From NCBI GenBank assembly GCA_010405405.1, contig MU004230.1, positions 3,707,119 to 3,771,118 of the forward strand: a stretch of 64,000 nucleotides of DNA, in the 5' to 3' direction. The translations under genes were made by a program, and so were the position numbers. The notes beneath the pieces were generated by a model. That model was not told where the DNA came from and did no database searches. It worked only from the letters and a program-made list of their open reading frames with translations. Source of the stretch: Microthyrium microscopicum (taxonomy: Eukaryota > Ascomycota > Dothideomycetes > Microthyriales > Microthyriaceae). This document shows, piece by piece, positions 1 to 14,137 of the stretch. Position 1 is the first letter of the stretch; every line of letters starts with the position of its first letter.

Positions 1-1320
1 TTATTATTCTATAGTAGACTAAGGCTAACGCTAATAGTACTAAGTATTTTATAAAATAATATAAATCTATAATCTATATAATAGTAAAGACTAAGTAGCT
101 ATTAATAGTTAATTTCTTTTAATATATAAATTATAATAGAGATAAAAGCTAGATAGATAATAGTAAAGAAAGGCTAGTAAATAGAATTATAAAACGTAAC
201 TATACTAAGTGTAAAAGAATAGTATAGAGCAAACTATATAGCCTTTATTATTAAATATATATTAAGCTACTATAGAGACTAGAAAAAGATATTATTAAAT
301 AAGAGAAGAGTTTAAGATGCTAATAGGTATTCTAAACGAGTATTATTATAAAGTAAAGAAGAAAAGGAAGTTAAAGAAAAGAAGTACTATTTTATACCCC
401 TCTAAGGTACTAAGGTATTACTAATAGCTTATAGTTACTTATAAATAATACTAAGTACTCTAGTAATAATATTATTAAGAGCATTCTCCTCTTTTAGAAA
501 CTAAAGCTATTCTAATCTTCTATAAAAAAGTAAATATAAGTCTCTTATACTTCTAATAACGACTATTATTAATAGATAATATAGCTTATATTAAGTTAGT
601 AAGTAATTATAAAGTAAATAAATTAAATAAAGCTACTATATATAGTAAGATAACTCTTAGATAGAATACTATAGATAAGAGTAACGCTTATCGTTTTAAG
701 TTAAAAGATTAAGCCTAGTAAAGTTAAATAATAGAGACTATTTAACCTATATAGCTATTATTAGTATAATTTTAGATACGATTTACTAATAATTAAATAA
801 GACTTAAACCTATATAGTAGCTTAATTCTACTACTAATATATAAACATAATATTTCTTAATATTATTCTACTTAAGTTACTCTCTCTTTTAATTATAACT
901 TATTAGTACTACTATTAAGAATATACCTTATAATAAACTATATAGAATAATTAAAGATACTTAAAGTAATAGATAGAAATACTAACTATAAGTAATACTT
1001 TATATATAAAGGGTTATATAGATAGTATAGTAAGAATAAATAGAATAATATAAAGAAGAAAGAGTAAGCCTATAGTATTAATAAATTACAATAGACTTAA
1101 AACATTAATCTTTTCTTATTACGAAATATATTAGCTAAAATATATATATAGTTATTAAATATAACTACTCTTCTAAAAAAGGGAATCTATATAATTATAT
1201 TTAAAGTTAGTTAAGAAGTAGTATAAAAGAAAATAATGAAGGCCTTTAACTAAGAATATAAATAAGGATAATTATAAGGTTATATATAATAACGTAAAGC
1301 AAAAATCTATAAAAGGCTTT

Positions 1321-1420
1321 AAAAACTATTAAAAGGTGTTAAACGTTATTAGATATTATTAAAAATTGTTAAAAGTTATTAAACGTTATTAAAAGTTATT
1401 AAAAGTTATTAAATATTATT
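1321..1420. repeat. 10-bp tandem repeat, about ten copies
   Basis: Ten consecutive 10-base units with consensus AAAAGTTATT (variants include AAACGTTATT and AAATATTATT) lie in perfect register. Read on the other strand, the AAACGTTATT-type units contain the word AACGTTT that dominates the tandem tract near 10.5 kb, so the two tracts may be mirror-image subterminal repeats of one element. Confidence 0.8.
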
Positions 1421-4400
1421 ATATATTTCTAAACGTTAAGATATAGGCTCTTAAATAAAGTAAATAGTAATAAATACTACTAGACGCCTATATAAAGGAA
1501 AGTCTCTTAAAGCTACTATAAGAAATATAAGATTAAGATATAAAAGTATATAATATAGTTAGGATTTAAAAAAGGTAGGTAAACTAATTTAGAGCTATAT
1601 AGGTATCTATAGTAAAATGTTTAAAACGTTTAATATTCTTTGTAGTATATTTGCTAGTATACTAGCTATAATAGGACTTAGCTTTATTAATAATTATAAT
1701 ATAGCCTTATAAATAAGAGATCTAAGTATTTAATTACTTCTAGCTTAACCTTACTAAGAAATAATAATATAGCTACTTACTATAAATACTTAGTTACCTA
1801 TATTTAATAAATTAAGTTTTATACCTTAATATTACTAAACTCCTTTATTAGTATTATTTATCTTTCTACTAAATCTTTTATACTACTATTATAACTTAAG
1901 ATAATAAAATTATAAACTAGAGTATTATAAATAAATCTACTCTTAGCTATAATATATTATTTATCTTTCTTTTAAACCTTTCTATACTACTATTAAGACT
2001 TAGAATAGCAAAAGTATAAATTAGAGTATTATAGATAACTCTACTTTTAGCTATAAAGATTCTTTATACTATTATTCTCTAAAAGTTCTAGGTTTAATAG
2101 TACTAGTCTACTAAAACTATAATAATAAAAAACGTTATTAGAGGACTAGAAGAGCTTACTATTAAATATAATAGATATATAGAATACGTAAGTAATATAT
2201 TAGTAAAAGTAAAGAAAGCTATAAAAATATAAATATAGAGAATCTTAGACTAAGAGCTAGAAGGAAGTAATATAAAATTTATAATAACAAAGTATATAGA
2301 CTATATCCTTTATAGTAATAATTAGATTATATAATTTAGGCACTATATAATTTAGATTTAAATAGGATTTAATAGAAATATAATTATAACTATATAATAA
2401 GATCTATAATAACTATAATTTAAACTTAACTATTAATATAAGGAGAGAAATTAAACTTCTATTACTAGTCCTAGTAAAGGTAGTAAAGAAGGCTTTTAAT
2501 ACTTAGGCCTATAGCGATTAGAGATAAGGGTTTTAAGAGGCGTAACTTACTAACTATTATTATCCTTATTCTAATCTTTATTACTAAATTATTATTAGTA
2601 AGACTACTAAGCTTTTTTTTTATTAGCCTACTTCTAAGCCTCTTTACTTACTAAATACTTCTTAGTTTCCTTATTTTAAACCTTAATATAGCGTCCTTTA
2701 TTAGAAACGTAATCTACTAATAAGTAGCTATCCTTTTAGGATTTAAAGTAATACTAAGTATAACTATTAGTTATACTCTTAATAACTTTATAACCCTATT
2801 TAGTATAAACCTAATATTTATAATTACTTTCCTTATAATATGTATATTAATTATTACTATAAACCTAATAGCTAAGATTAGTCTCTATAATAGTTATAAT
2901 ACCTTAAAATTTATATTACTTAGTATTATCTTTATATATAGCTAAATCTTTATAATACTACTAGCTAAATTAAGTAGAGTTATACTAAGACAAACTATTT
3001 AGAGTCCCTACCTAAGGAATCCTACTTTAAAAGCTTTATTTAGACTCTTTAAATAATATAGTAATTAAAGTAGAAAGAATACTATCTATAAAATAAGATA
3101 GAGGAAGAAGTAGATATATAAGACTATAATTACTAATAATATAAGTATTATTAATAGAAGGAGTAGAAGTTAAGATATAAAATAGATAAGGAGATAGAAG
3201 TATAAGACTATAATTACTAGTAACTTAGATATTACTAATAAAAAGAGTAGAAGTTAAGATAGAGGTAATTAGATAAAAAGGGTTAATAAATATTAAGGAA
3301 ACTAGAGATAAAGTATTTATTACTAGTTAATTACTAGGCGCAATAAAGGTAACTAAAGCTTAGAAAGAAGGTAGATAATAAGCTATAAAAGAAGGATAAT
3401 AATTATTATTATTTATATATAGACTAATTAGCTTAACTAGACTTAATATATATTAAACTAATATAGGAGAATTAGACTATAAATTTAGAAATAGCTAAGA
3501 AAGAATTAGTATAAGTATATAACGTAGCTAAGCTAGTAGTTAAAAAATAGATATAGCTCTAACTTATAATTCTTCCTTAAGTTTAGTTATAATATAGTTT
3601 TTAGCTTTAGTCTATAGATATATAATTAGCTATAAAGGAGTAATAATCTAAGTTTTAATATTACTATCTTATTTATTACGCCTATTATTAATAAATAGAC
3701 TATTTATTTCCTAATTATTACTAAATAAGTTAAAATCCTTATTATTACTATCCTTATCTAAGGATCTAAATAAAAAAGATCTTATTAGTAGAGATAAAGA
3801 CGCTCTTAGTATAGTATTAATAGCTAGAATAGATAAAAAACTTTCTACTAATAAGATAATAGTAAGAAATAAGGAAATTAATATAAATATAGACGTAGCC
3901 TATAAAGAAGCTAAAGATTAATAATATAAAGAAGAACCTATAAGCTAAGAAGATAAGAAAGAAGAATAAGTTAGAGCTATAGAAGTAATAATAATATAAA
4001 CTACTAGTCTTTACTACTATAGCTAAGGTATATTTATAGTAATATTAGTATTAATAGCTTACTATATAGTAGTAGCAAATTATATATACTTAGCTTAAGT
4101 ATCTAATAACTAATATATATACTAAGTATTAGTAAATTTATGCTACTTTCTCTATACCTCTTCTATCTCTAACTAATACTATTAAGCTTAGTAGCAATAG
4201 TAAGCATTAATAGCTATATCTTAATAAGTATAAAGTATAAGAATAAGAATAGCCTCTAAACGACCTAATGCTTATTAACTAGTAATGCTTAAATAATCTA
4301 AAAGTATACTAATACTTATTAAACTTAGTAAAAGATAAAGATAGTAATAATACTCTAGTATATTAGAATACTAGTAAGCTTCTTTAATAAGGTATAACTT

Positions 4401-7400
4401 ATAATAATTAAAGTTAGTATAATTATACTAATTAACTTTAAAGATAATATAAATAGCCTTATAAACTATAGAAGCTAAATATAGTATAGATATAATATTT
4501 AATACTATAAACTCTAGATTATAAACTAGAGGTCCTCTAAATCTTAAAGTAAATATCTATAGTAAATATATAATACTTAGAAACTTAGGTAGGAAAGTAA
4601 TAAGTCTATACTAAGTAAAACTAAAGATACTATAATCTATTAGAGTAAAGAAAATATAAACTATATATAATTATACTAGTAAAAGAAGCTAATTAGTTAC
4701 TAAATTATAAGTAAGGTACTACTAGGTCTAATTCTCTCTAAGTAATAAAAGTTAAGAAATAAAAATAGACGTTATAGTTATTATAGGCTATAGAAGAAAG
4801 AAATATTAAGGTATAGAGAGATAAGGAACGTAATAAAAGAATATTTTATCTTTATCTAAATCTAAAATAGAAGACTTAGTTTTATAAAATATCTAAAGCT
4901 ATAGTTAACTATTTAGATATAGCTACTTATTACTATTATACTTAGAAAGGTCCTAATATAGAGTAAGAGCTATATCTAAAGTTAGCCTATTTTTAACTAT
5001 ATATTAGATAACCTTATTATTATTTAGTTAACTCTCTTACTTAGATAATATATTATTATTTTTACCTAATTTTATAGATATAGCTATATCTAATAGCTCT
5101 TAGGTAAAAGGTAAAAAACTATTATAATATAAACCTAGCAATCTTAATAGCGAAGTAATAAAAGAAGCTAAAATATTAATATAACCTAGCTTTTTATTTA
5201 AAGAAAATAAAGGATCTAGATTAAGTAGTATAAGTTTAAAAATTAATAAAAGTATCTTAATAGAAATAGTAAAGCTTAGAAGCAACAAAAAAATAAGTTA
5301 TAGGAAAAGTAGTAAAAGAAGTTAGGAAGCAAATAGTATATTTAGTTCTTAACTATATAAATATAGATTAGATAAGTTTAAAATAAAAGGTTAATTATAA
5401 CGCTAATAAAGAATAGTGTAAGAAATATAGCTACTATAAAGGCTAAAATTAGGCCTATAACCTAATAAGATTAACTAAGGTATAATAATATTAGAACTAT
5501 AAATTATTACTTAGATACTTAATAAAAAACCTTAAAAGATAACTTATAAAGAGTTTTAAAGGCAAAAGTAACTAGATTATAGCCTATAATAATAATAAAC
5601 GTTTAAGTAGAGAAACGTATAGATAGTACTCTTTTTAAAATACTTATTAATAAGTAAATAAACTAAGGATATAATAGAGGCTACTTAGAGGCTAAATAAT
5701 AAGACTTAAAGGTATAATAAGTACTAAATAACTTATAAAAATAAGTTAAAGCTAAAAGAGTAATACTTAAAAGAGAGAGAAAAGATATAGAGGGCAAGAG
5801 ATTTTATAGATAGTAGATTATATAGACTAAAGATATTTATATAAATAATACTATCTATTTAATTAATAATAGTTACTATTAACTACTTATAATAGTAACT
5901 CTTAAACGTTCCTACTATTTAAAAGGTTAGTAAACTTTAAAAATAATTTAATAGTAAATTTAGACTAATAAGAAGTTAAGTTTTAAAAGAAAAGGTAATA
6001 AGAGATATAATCTAATAAGAGTTCTAATCTTATTAATAGAATACCTTATAACGTACCTTCTAAGATCTATTAATTAAAATATTTAATAACGTTTAACTAT
6101 TAAATTATTTTAAAAAAGAAAGTACGTAACTAAATATTTAAAGATAAAATTTAATATATAATAAGGATAATAATAATATATAAATAATTAAGAATAAGAT
6201 AAAGTAATAGAGAGTAGTACTATCTAAGATAACTAAGGTAAAAGAAGGATATAGAGAATATTATAGAATTATAGTTTAAAATCTATTAAGATAAATATAC
6301 TATTAGTACTATATAAATAGCGTTAAAAGCATATATAAGGAAATATAGTTAATATTAATAACCTTTAATACTAATAAATAGGATTTATATAACTCTATAG
6401 ATAATAATATAATAATTAGTAATAGCTATATTATTCTAAGTATAAATATATAAAAAGTTCTTAAAATCTTAACTATTCTTTATAAAACCTAGTATATACC
6501 TAATACTATAAGATAAATAACCTAATAATAATTAAGGCTATTTAACAATATATAAAATATAGAAATATTATTAAATATATTAATAAGGAAATAAATTCTC
6601 TAGCGCGTGCCTAAACTAGTATACCTTTTAGCTACTTTTAGTTATCTCTTAATATACTAGTTTATTAATAAAAGTATCTAAATTAGAGGAATAGGATAAG
6701 TATATAGAAAGTAACCTATTTCTTAATATAGTAGTCTCTCCTAAACTATAAGGAAGTATTAGGAATAGATTAGTTACTTAGGTTTATTATAGAATAGCTA
6801 AGCTATATTATATCCTTTTATATAGTATAATATCTAGACTATTTATAAGAGGTAGGAATAAGAAAAGGTAGTAATTAAGATTATTATATAGAGACTAACG
6901 TTTAGTTTCTAATTCTTATTATTATTTTCTACTATAACTATTAGTTACTAAAGGGTAAGATAGTAAGCTTAATTAACTATTTTTAGTATTATAGAGTAAA
7001 AGGCTACTTAGATAGTTTAGTAGCTAATACTTTATAAGCTTATTTAGTAATAGTATATATAATAAGGATAAGTCTAGAAATATATTAAGTAAAAAAGAAT
7101 ATAAAGTACTATTATTATACTAAGAAGTAGTTAGTATTATAAGTAAAGGTTAAAAAAGATTATTATTAACTAAAAGTTTAAAAGCTAATCTAGGTTTATA
7201 AAGATAACCTCTTTCTTATTTCTTCTTTAGATTAAGAGATACCTTAGTTCTAGTTTAAGATAACGAACTAAGTATAGATAATACTACTAAGGGCTAAGAT
7301 AATAATAATAAAGGAAATACTAATTAAGAGGCTAAGATAGAGATAGCTAGATATATAATAGATAATAATTACTTAAACCTTAAAGTAATCTAACTTAGTA

Positions 7401-9884
7401 AATAGTCTACTAGTAAAGAACTAATAAGCTTAACTTTTCTAAAAGAATAGTAATAAGTATTAGAACTTAGAACTATAAGAGATAAATATAATAGTATTAT
7501 AGGACTAGCCTACCTAAAAGGTTTATTATACTTAAATGCTACTATATAGTAAGTTTAATAATTAAAACTAATAAGAAAGGTTAATAACTAGCTATAAGTA
7601 GCTATATTTATAATTCTTTACTTCTATAAAAGAAAATATTTAAGATATATCTAATTCTATATAATATTTAAGTCTATAGAATTATTTATAAGAGGTAGAA
7701 AGTTAGTAGAATCTTAAAAAGTACTTAAAGTAACTAACTTAAGTTAGCTTATATACTAAAACTCTCTAAACGAGAGCTATTAATAAGTAATTAGATACTT
7801 CTTATCTAACTATGTAGTAGCCTACTATTTTAAGCTATTAAAGGCATATTACTTTTACGTTTTTATATAAGAAACTATTAACTTTTTCTTTATAATAGGC
7901 TAAGGTAGTAACGTAATAAATTTATCTAGCTAGTATATATTATAATATTAATTATAATTAATAAGAGTACCTTAATAATATTTAACGTCTCTTAAGTAGT
8001 CTAGGATAACTTAATAATAATAGTAAAGCTAACTAAGGTTAGAATCTAATAATAATATACTATTAACTAACTTTAACTAGATAGAATTAACTATAGCCCT
8101 ATACCTAATTTCTATATATATCTAATCTAGTAGTCTATTACTTTTTAGGTTATAACTAGTAGAGGCTATAGTAGCTAGACTACTAAGTAGATTAATAAAC
8201 GCCTAAGCTTTCTAAGTAGCGACTAAAATACTTAGTTAAGTAGTAAAATTAATATTTTATATTATATAGAGTAACTTAAGAGCTAATAGTAAATAGCCCT
8301 TAGTATTAACCTTACTAATACTAGCCTAAAGAGTAGTTACTACTATATATATATTATCTACTTTCTTATAAAGAAACTTTAGTACTAGATACTACTTTTA
8401 AGTATTAAATAATTAGTATAGTAGAAAAATAATAACTAATAAATAAAGAGAAATATAATTAAATAGCCTAACTCTAAAGAAAGTTCTATTATCTAGATTA
8501 AGTAAGATAAATAGTAGTAAGTTTAAACCTATTTTTAGTAAAAAAGGAAGAATATAACTAGCTTTAGGATAACTAACCTAACTAATTTTCTAAACTAAAT
8601 TAGCTAATGCTTTACTTTATAGAAGACCTTATATTATAACGCAATATATATTTAGAATATTAATACCTATACTAAGGGTAGTTATAGTAACTATAATATA
8701 GTAAAATAAATTAAACTACTTAAGCTAAATATACTATAAATCTTAATTAAAATTCTAAGTTAGTCTAGTATACTATTAGATAATAGTATAAATACTAGCT
8801 AAGAAAAGCTAATTACTCTAAGTAAAGTTAGAATATAACTTTACTAAAGCTTATTATAAGTAATTAAGAATAAATATTATATCTAATAGCTTATCTAAGA
8901 AAATTATAGTTAATAATATAAACTTAAGTATTATAAACGAATCTCTATTAGTAGGATTCTAAATAGCCTAACTAAGGGCTATGTCTAATCTTAACTAATT
9001 GCTAAGCTTTCCTTTTAGAATATATAAGAATTAAAGACCTAAATCTAGCTTATTAATAGTAGTATAGATAAACCTAGTAGTATAAGTAATATCTTAGTAT
9101 TCCTTATATAGCTAAAATCCTTCTTTATTAAGTAAAAACTTCTTAGCTTCTACTATTAAAGTCTTTAAGTAATTAAACTAGATAATAAAATAAGGAATAA
9201 TATCTTAAAGTGTATAAAGCTAAGAATATTCCTTCTAAAAGGATTTTCCTTAGTTCTTAATAAAATGTCCCTTGTTAATAGTAACTAGACTAAGTCTATT
9301 TTAGAATTAAGGATCTTAAAGTAGTTTTTATATATACTTACTAATTAATTATTTAGGAGAAAGTAGATAATATATAATAGTACTATTAAGTAACCTATAA
9401 TAGACTTAAGTATATTTGTTAGGTATTAACCCTAAATAAATAACGGCTAGGTTTATATTAAAGAGCTATATAATATCTTTATACTACTCTAAATTTAATA
9501 AAGTAAGGAGAATAGCCTAGAGAGTAACCTTACTAGTAAGAATACTAAAAGCTTAGAAAATAATGCTTTTACTATATCTAATCTTAGTAATAAGCATAAT
9601 ATCTTATTATTTAAAAATTATATAATATAGAGATTCTACCTAACTTAGCTTAGTTTCTAATCTCTTACCTTCTTATATATATAGTAATCTTTTAAATAAA
9701 GCTTTTATGAGATCTTTATAATATTATTAGCCTAGAGAAGTAATATAAATACTAGCTTTATTATCCTTTTAGGTAAGTATATTAGTAAAGATAGCTAAAA
9801 GTATAGAAACTTTAATTATAATATTAAAATCTTATAAGTACTCTATCTACTTATTTAGTATAATAGTATACTATAAACTAAGTA

Positions 9885-10105
9885 GATATATAATAGGATT
9901 AATACTAATAGCATTACTACTACTAATAAGATTATTATTAGTTTTATTATTATAAGTACTAGTACTAATACTACTAGCTATATTACTAACTATATTCCTA
10001 CTAATATAACTACTAGTATTACTATCTCTATTACTATTGCTATTACTATAGATAGTACTACTATAATTACTAGCTATATTATTACCCTAACTACTAGTAG
10101 CAAAT
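9885..10105. repeat. Degenerate ACT/AGT trinucleotide tract
   Basis: A low-complexity stretch rich in ACTACT, ATTACT and AGTACT words lies inside the RIP block. It looks like a decayed trinucleotide repeat, perhaps once a Ser- or Thr-rich coding stretch. No open frame survives. Confidence 0.45.
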
Positions 10106-10505
10106 TTATTAGATTTAGCGGCTATAGATAGTATAAGGCTATAAAGAGCAGAATAAGTACGTCTATTAATAAAGCTAAGGAAAGATATATCCTACTTAGG
10201 ACTATTAGATAAATCTATCTAAGTTACCTTTATATTATAATAACGTTAATCCTTAGTCTAGCCTTTAGACTAACCTACACCCTTCTTACGCCCTACTTTA
10301 TATTTATGCTTAGTACTAAGTATAATAATAACGCGTAAGTCTCTAATTAACTATATCTATATTAGTAATGCTAATATATAGTATTTATATATAGAGTAGT
10401 AAATAAAGGTTAATATCTAATACTTTTATCTAGTATAGACGTTATAAAACGTTTAGAATATATAAAATATCTAATAAATAACTAGCTAAAGTTTTAATAC
10501 TTTAG

Positions 10506-10740
10506 AAACGTTTAACACGTTATAGAAACATTTAATACGTTATAGAAACGTTTAATACATTATAATAAACGTTTAATAAAATATAACTAACGTTTAGTAA
10601 GATATAATAAACGTTTAATATATTATAAGAAATATTTAATACGTCTTTAGATATATTTAATACGTCTTTAAATATATTTAATACATCTTTAAATACGTTT
10701 AATATATCTTTAAATATATTTAATATATCTTTAGTAATAT
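10506..10740. repeat. 20-21-bp degenerate tandem repeat
   Basis: About a dozen units of 20-21 bp begin with AAACGTTTAAT-like or ATATTTAATACG-like words. The distance between successive TTTAAT starts at 10635, 10656, 10677, 10698 and 10719 is exactly 21. The tract decays rightwards as CG words become TA. It may be a subterminal repeat of the mutated element. Confidence 0.75.
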
Positions 10741-11311
10741 CTAGCGCGTTATTTAGAATAGCTTATATATAGTTAAAATAGTTTAATATATTATATAATA
10801 TAATTAACGCGTATTTATATAATATAGACCTTAAGATTAAGATAAATACGTAAAGGGAATAATAAGAGTATAAAACTATAACTAACGCGAACTTACTAGC
10901 AGTATTACTACTAAAAGTAATAATAGAAAAGCTAATAGTATTACTAGCTAATAATATAGAATAAGGCGTTATAAATATATTTTATAAATATACTAAGTAT
11001 AGGAGAAGAGATAAAAAGATAGTATAAGTAGTAATAGTAGATAGTAGTTATATATATATATATAAAAGATTATATAATTATTAACTTTTGCTAAGCTAAA
11101 CCCTCTAGAGCAAGATAAAATAAAAAGATTTCTAGAGAATATAGTTAGTATTAAATCTTAAAATAAACCTAATTTTTATATATATAATTACTTACCTAGT
11201 AGCCTTTTATAAGAATATTTAATAATTTATACGTAGTAGTAGTATAGTTAAAAGATAAATAGAAATCTAAAAATCTATTAAGGCTAATATAGTATAAATG
11301 GCGAAAGTGTC

Positions 11312-11432
11312 TCTTAGGCTCTAATTCAGGGTTAGGGAGCGTAGCGACCGTTAATAATTAGACGCTAAACCTGAATCAGAGTCTAAGCACGCTGAGGTAA
11401 GGCGAAATGGAGCCGCTCTCCTAACTCCATTT
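11312..11432. repeat. Imperfect inverted repeat and hairpin at the edge of the AT-rich block
   Basis: The word at 11312-11335 (TCTTAGGCTCTAATTCAGGG onward) is the near-perfect reverse complement of 11366-11389, with a spacer of about 30 bp. Just right of it, AAATGGAG (11405-11412) pairs with CTCCATTT (11425-11432) around a 12-base loop. Both are much richer in GC than the block they border and mark the switch to normal DNA. A transposon terminus or a MITE-like remnant is the simplest reading. Confidence 0.5.
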
Positions 11433-12922
11433 TATATGCAGCATCTTAATCATAACCACGGCGCCTCAATATGGCTGGTTAAGCATTGCGAAAAGCTTGG
11501 TGAGCGTCGTTAGCATTGCCAAGTCTTTTTTGACATACCGTTCCTATGGCCAGGAGGACGGTAAAGAGATGATACTTGATGCCTGTCTCTGTCGGGAATC
11601 CTCCCGTCTTCTCCCAGGACCCATGTGTCGGTCGAGAAGACTGCTAGCAGACGTACGTTCATGCTTGTTTAACAATACGAGTTTGTCAAGGCAGGCCTGG
11701 CCTGCCGTCTCCTTTTGAGGCGGCAGAAAGGTGGTTGTGGAAGCGTCGTGCATTTGGAGTCCAAACAATCGAAGTCATTTCCATCCACCCCTGCCAGAAC
11801 GCTCTGAAACTAGTCGGGAATGATCGGCTTCTACTCTACGTTGTTGATCACCCGAGTATATGTATAGACAAGTATATCTTTGTACACACGACGCGATTAA
11901 AATCTATATTGCGTAGATCTTGCGATCCTGGTAAATGCAAGAAGATTTGGATCCTTTGCCAGATGTAGGAAACACTTGAGTTATATTGCTGCTTGCTATA
12001 ATTTCATGAACCAGTGAAGCATATCAGCAAGGTAATGAGTGATATCCTCAAAGATAATCAAAATCGAAAATGTCGTAAAAATAGACTGTCCCTTTTTGAC
12101 CGATGGAAACCAATCTTGACTTTGTCGCCCGAGGGGGCGGAGCGCTTCCGTCTGGGGTGTAGATCTATACAGATGTCTAAACAATGAATTACTTCAGACC
12201 CTTGTTTAAATTTCTGCTTACTTGTCCAATCTAAATGTGAGGTAACATCACAAAAGGGACCACATATCATAGGTATCAGAATTTTCTTGCGGATTGTCGC
12301 ATGTGGAATCTTCCTTATTATCGATATAGACATATCGTTGTGGGATCAAATACCGGTGTTATCAGCAACAGGATAGCATGAAATTTCCGCGGTGGTTGAT
12401 ATTTTATAGAACTCAAAAGATGGAGTAAAGAAAAAACACAGGATGAATCTGGGCCGTCATGTACGGGGATGAACAACAGTTCGAGGATGACTGGAAGAGT
12501 CAAGGTTTGACAGTTAACACAATAAAATATGGTATTCAAAAACCCCATGTCTTCTTCATGCAGGGGTAATGTGGAATACGAAGGAAGAAATAGTATAAGG
12601 TACCACAGCGTTTAACTATATTTAGAGCGCTATTACATACCGCAGATCTGTTATGGAACTAAAGTTATTGATTGATCGTAGCAGGCTGTTCCATGTCTTC
12701 TGTCTTCATACACTTCGGTATTCAAGTACCTAGAACTTAGGTAAATGGTTGTTCCTTAGATTAAACACCGAACCAAGTTTTCTGCTCACAAGATATATAT
12801 TTGACGGAAACCGGAATTAAACTGAACACTTATCAGCAAACGGACTTTTCACGGGCTGATGAAGTTCATGATCTATCTGACTCGAAAATCATATCTGAAT
12901 AGACAATCTGGACTGAGCGCAT
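11433..12922. other. Intergenic, no gene recognised
   Basis: Base composition is normal here, unlike the block to the left. Several open frames of 60-90 codons overlap on both strands but none shows a known motif or a sensible splice pattern. The right part is the 3' flank of the 2OG oxygenase gene. No tRNA was found. Confidence 0.5.
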
Positions 12923-14137
12923 CTATTGAATGTAATAGTCGACTACTTCGTCTCCATACCATTTACGCCCAACATCTTTGTGGCTTCGTATCCATTTCCT
13001 AAGTTGTGACTCGCCCAAATTATCCCATCGCGGATCCAAGAAACTGGAAACTGCATTCTCGGTAGCTTCCTGGCCATCTTCGTCTCGTCTCATTTTCCGA
13101 ACTGCTTCTGGCACACAGCTTCTGATTTCTGAGACGGTGAGGTTGGGAGGCAATCCCATGAAGAATGGAATAGAGTAACGATCTCTTTCTGTCGGTGCCA
13201 CTACACGATGCACAGTTGCTTTGACTGCCCCATCAGTCGCCGCTTCAAATGGATTTGCGAAATTCACGACGAAGGTACCAGGGATTGGGTTAGCTGCAAT
13301 CCAGTTTCCATCCTTGTCCAATACCTCAAGACCCTTTTCTTGTCCAACCTGATGTAGAAAAGTGAGAAGTCCACTGGAGTCCTTGTGAGGACCAACTCCC
13401 TGTCCAACTTCATCATTGGTGGCGGGGTATTTTACCAACTTGATACGATGTTGTGATGGTAGATATGTCTTTCGAGAAGAAGTCTGAGAATATGAGGTGC
13501 TTGATGTGATAGAGTCAGAGACCTGTCGAGAGGTGTCAATTCCGAAGATTTGGTCGAAGGTGCCCAATGGGATATCGAAGGCTTCTTCTACAAGGTGTAG
13601 AAAACGATAAGATAGGTCAGCCAGAGCGTTGTGATAACTGTTTGAACGTGTTATTTCCTATCACTATCACAACTTTTCAAGTCATACAGCTAATTACCTC
13701 TCCAAAGCAGATCTGAAGCCCGGGAGCTCCTCCTCAGTTGGCCATTGGTTTGGACCTCGCAACCACCAGTAAAGTTTGGAGAAATCTTTGCCCTCATGGA
13801 TTTCATTATCGTCCTTGTCATATATGACGGGCAATTCAGTTGCATAATCGAACTGTTCTCTGAGGTCTTGTTGGCCCAAAGTCACCTCTTCCGCAAAGCC
13901 ACTGTAGCCCAGAAAGTGCGGCGAATTTGATTTTGATAGCCTTGACTTGCTAGAGTTGGCAATATCGAAAAGAGAAGGAAGCTTTTCTGACAAATCTGAG
14001 ATGGTCTCTTCCGGTACACCATGACCTTTGATGTATAGGAACCCGACGTTGAAGAGACAATCCTTCAGCAGATCCAGAAGGGCTTGCTTCTGATTTGGAT
14101 CACTTGCCAATCGGAGATCTAGGAGCGGAATAGTCAT
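12923..14137 (-). CDS. 2-oxoglutarate/Fe(II)-dependent oxygenase (isopenicillin N synthase-like)
   Basis: The model is two exons, 14137-13698 and 13637-12923, joined across a 60-nt GTAATT...ACAG intron. It encodes 384 residues, a usual length for this family. The N-terminal third matches the DIOX_N fold (opens MTIPLLDLRLAS, then GFLYIKGHGVPE). The C-terminal half has the catalytic jelly-roll: H231 and D233 in GPHKDSSG, H290 in ATVHRVVAP, and R300 in RYSIPF for binding 2-oxoglutarate. All metal ligands are present, so the enzyme should be active on a small molecule in the cytosol. It sits with the SnoaL-like gene at the transposon side of the cluster, on the same strand. Substrate is unknown. 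Membership in the cluster is inferred from proximity. Confidence 0.9.

Larger units (their letters stand above)
1..11290. repeat. AT-rich, RIP-like mutated repeat block
   Basis: The stretch is made almost wholly of A, T and TpA-rich words. CpA and its complement TpG are nearly missing. The remaining cytosines sit mainly before T, C or G (many ACG and CTA words). This is the signature of repeat-induced point mutation, which changes CpA to TpA in duplicated DNA. Stops are dense in all six frames, and the only open frame above 60 codons (5100-5288, minus) is low-complexity Leu/Ile/Ser. No rRNA or tRNA fold is evident. The block runs past the left edge of the window and ends sharply near 11,290. 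It most likely consists of dead transposons. The original element family cannot be recognised by eye. Confidence 0.85.

Noticed and set aside
5100-5288. 62-codon open frame on the minus strand inside the AT-rich block
   Set aside because: Low-complexity Leu/Ile/Ser sequence with no motif; expected by chance in a long block and surrounded by stops.
11497-12548. Cluster of 60-90 codon open frames on both strands
   Set aside because: They overlap in opposite frames, have no shared splice sites or recognised domains and fit chance expectation.
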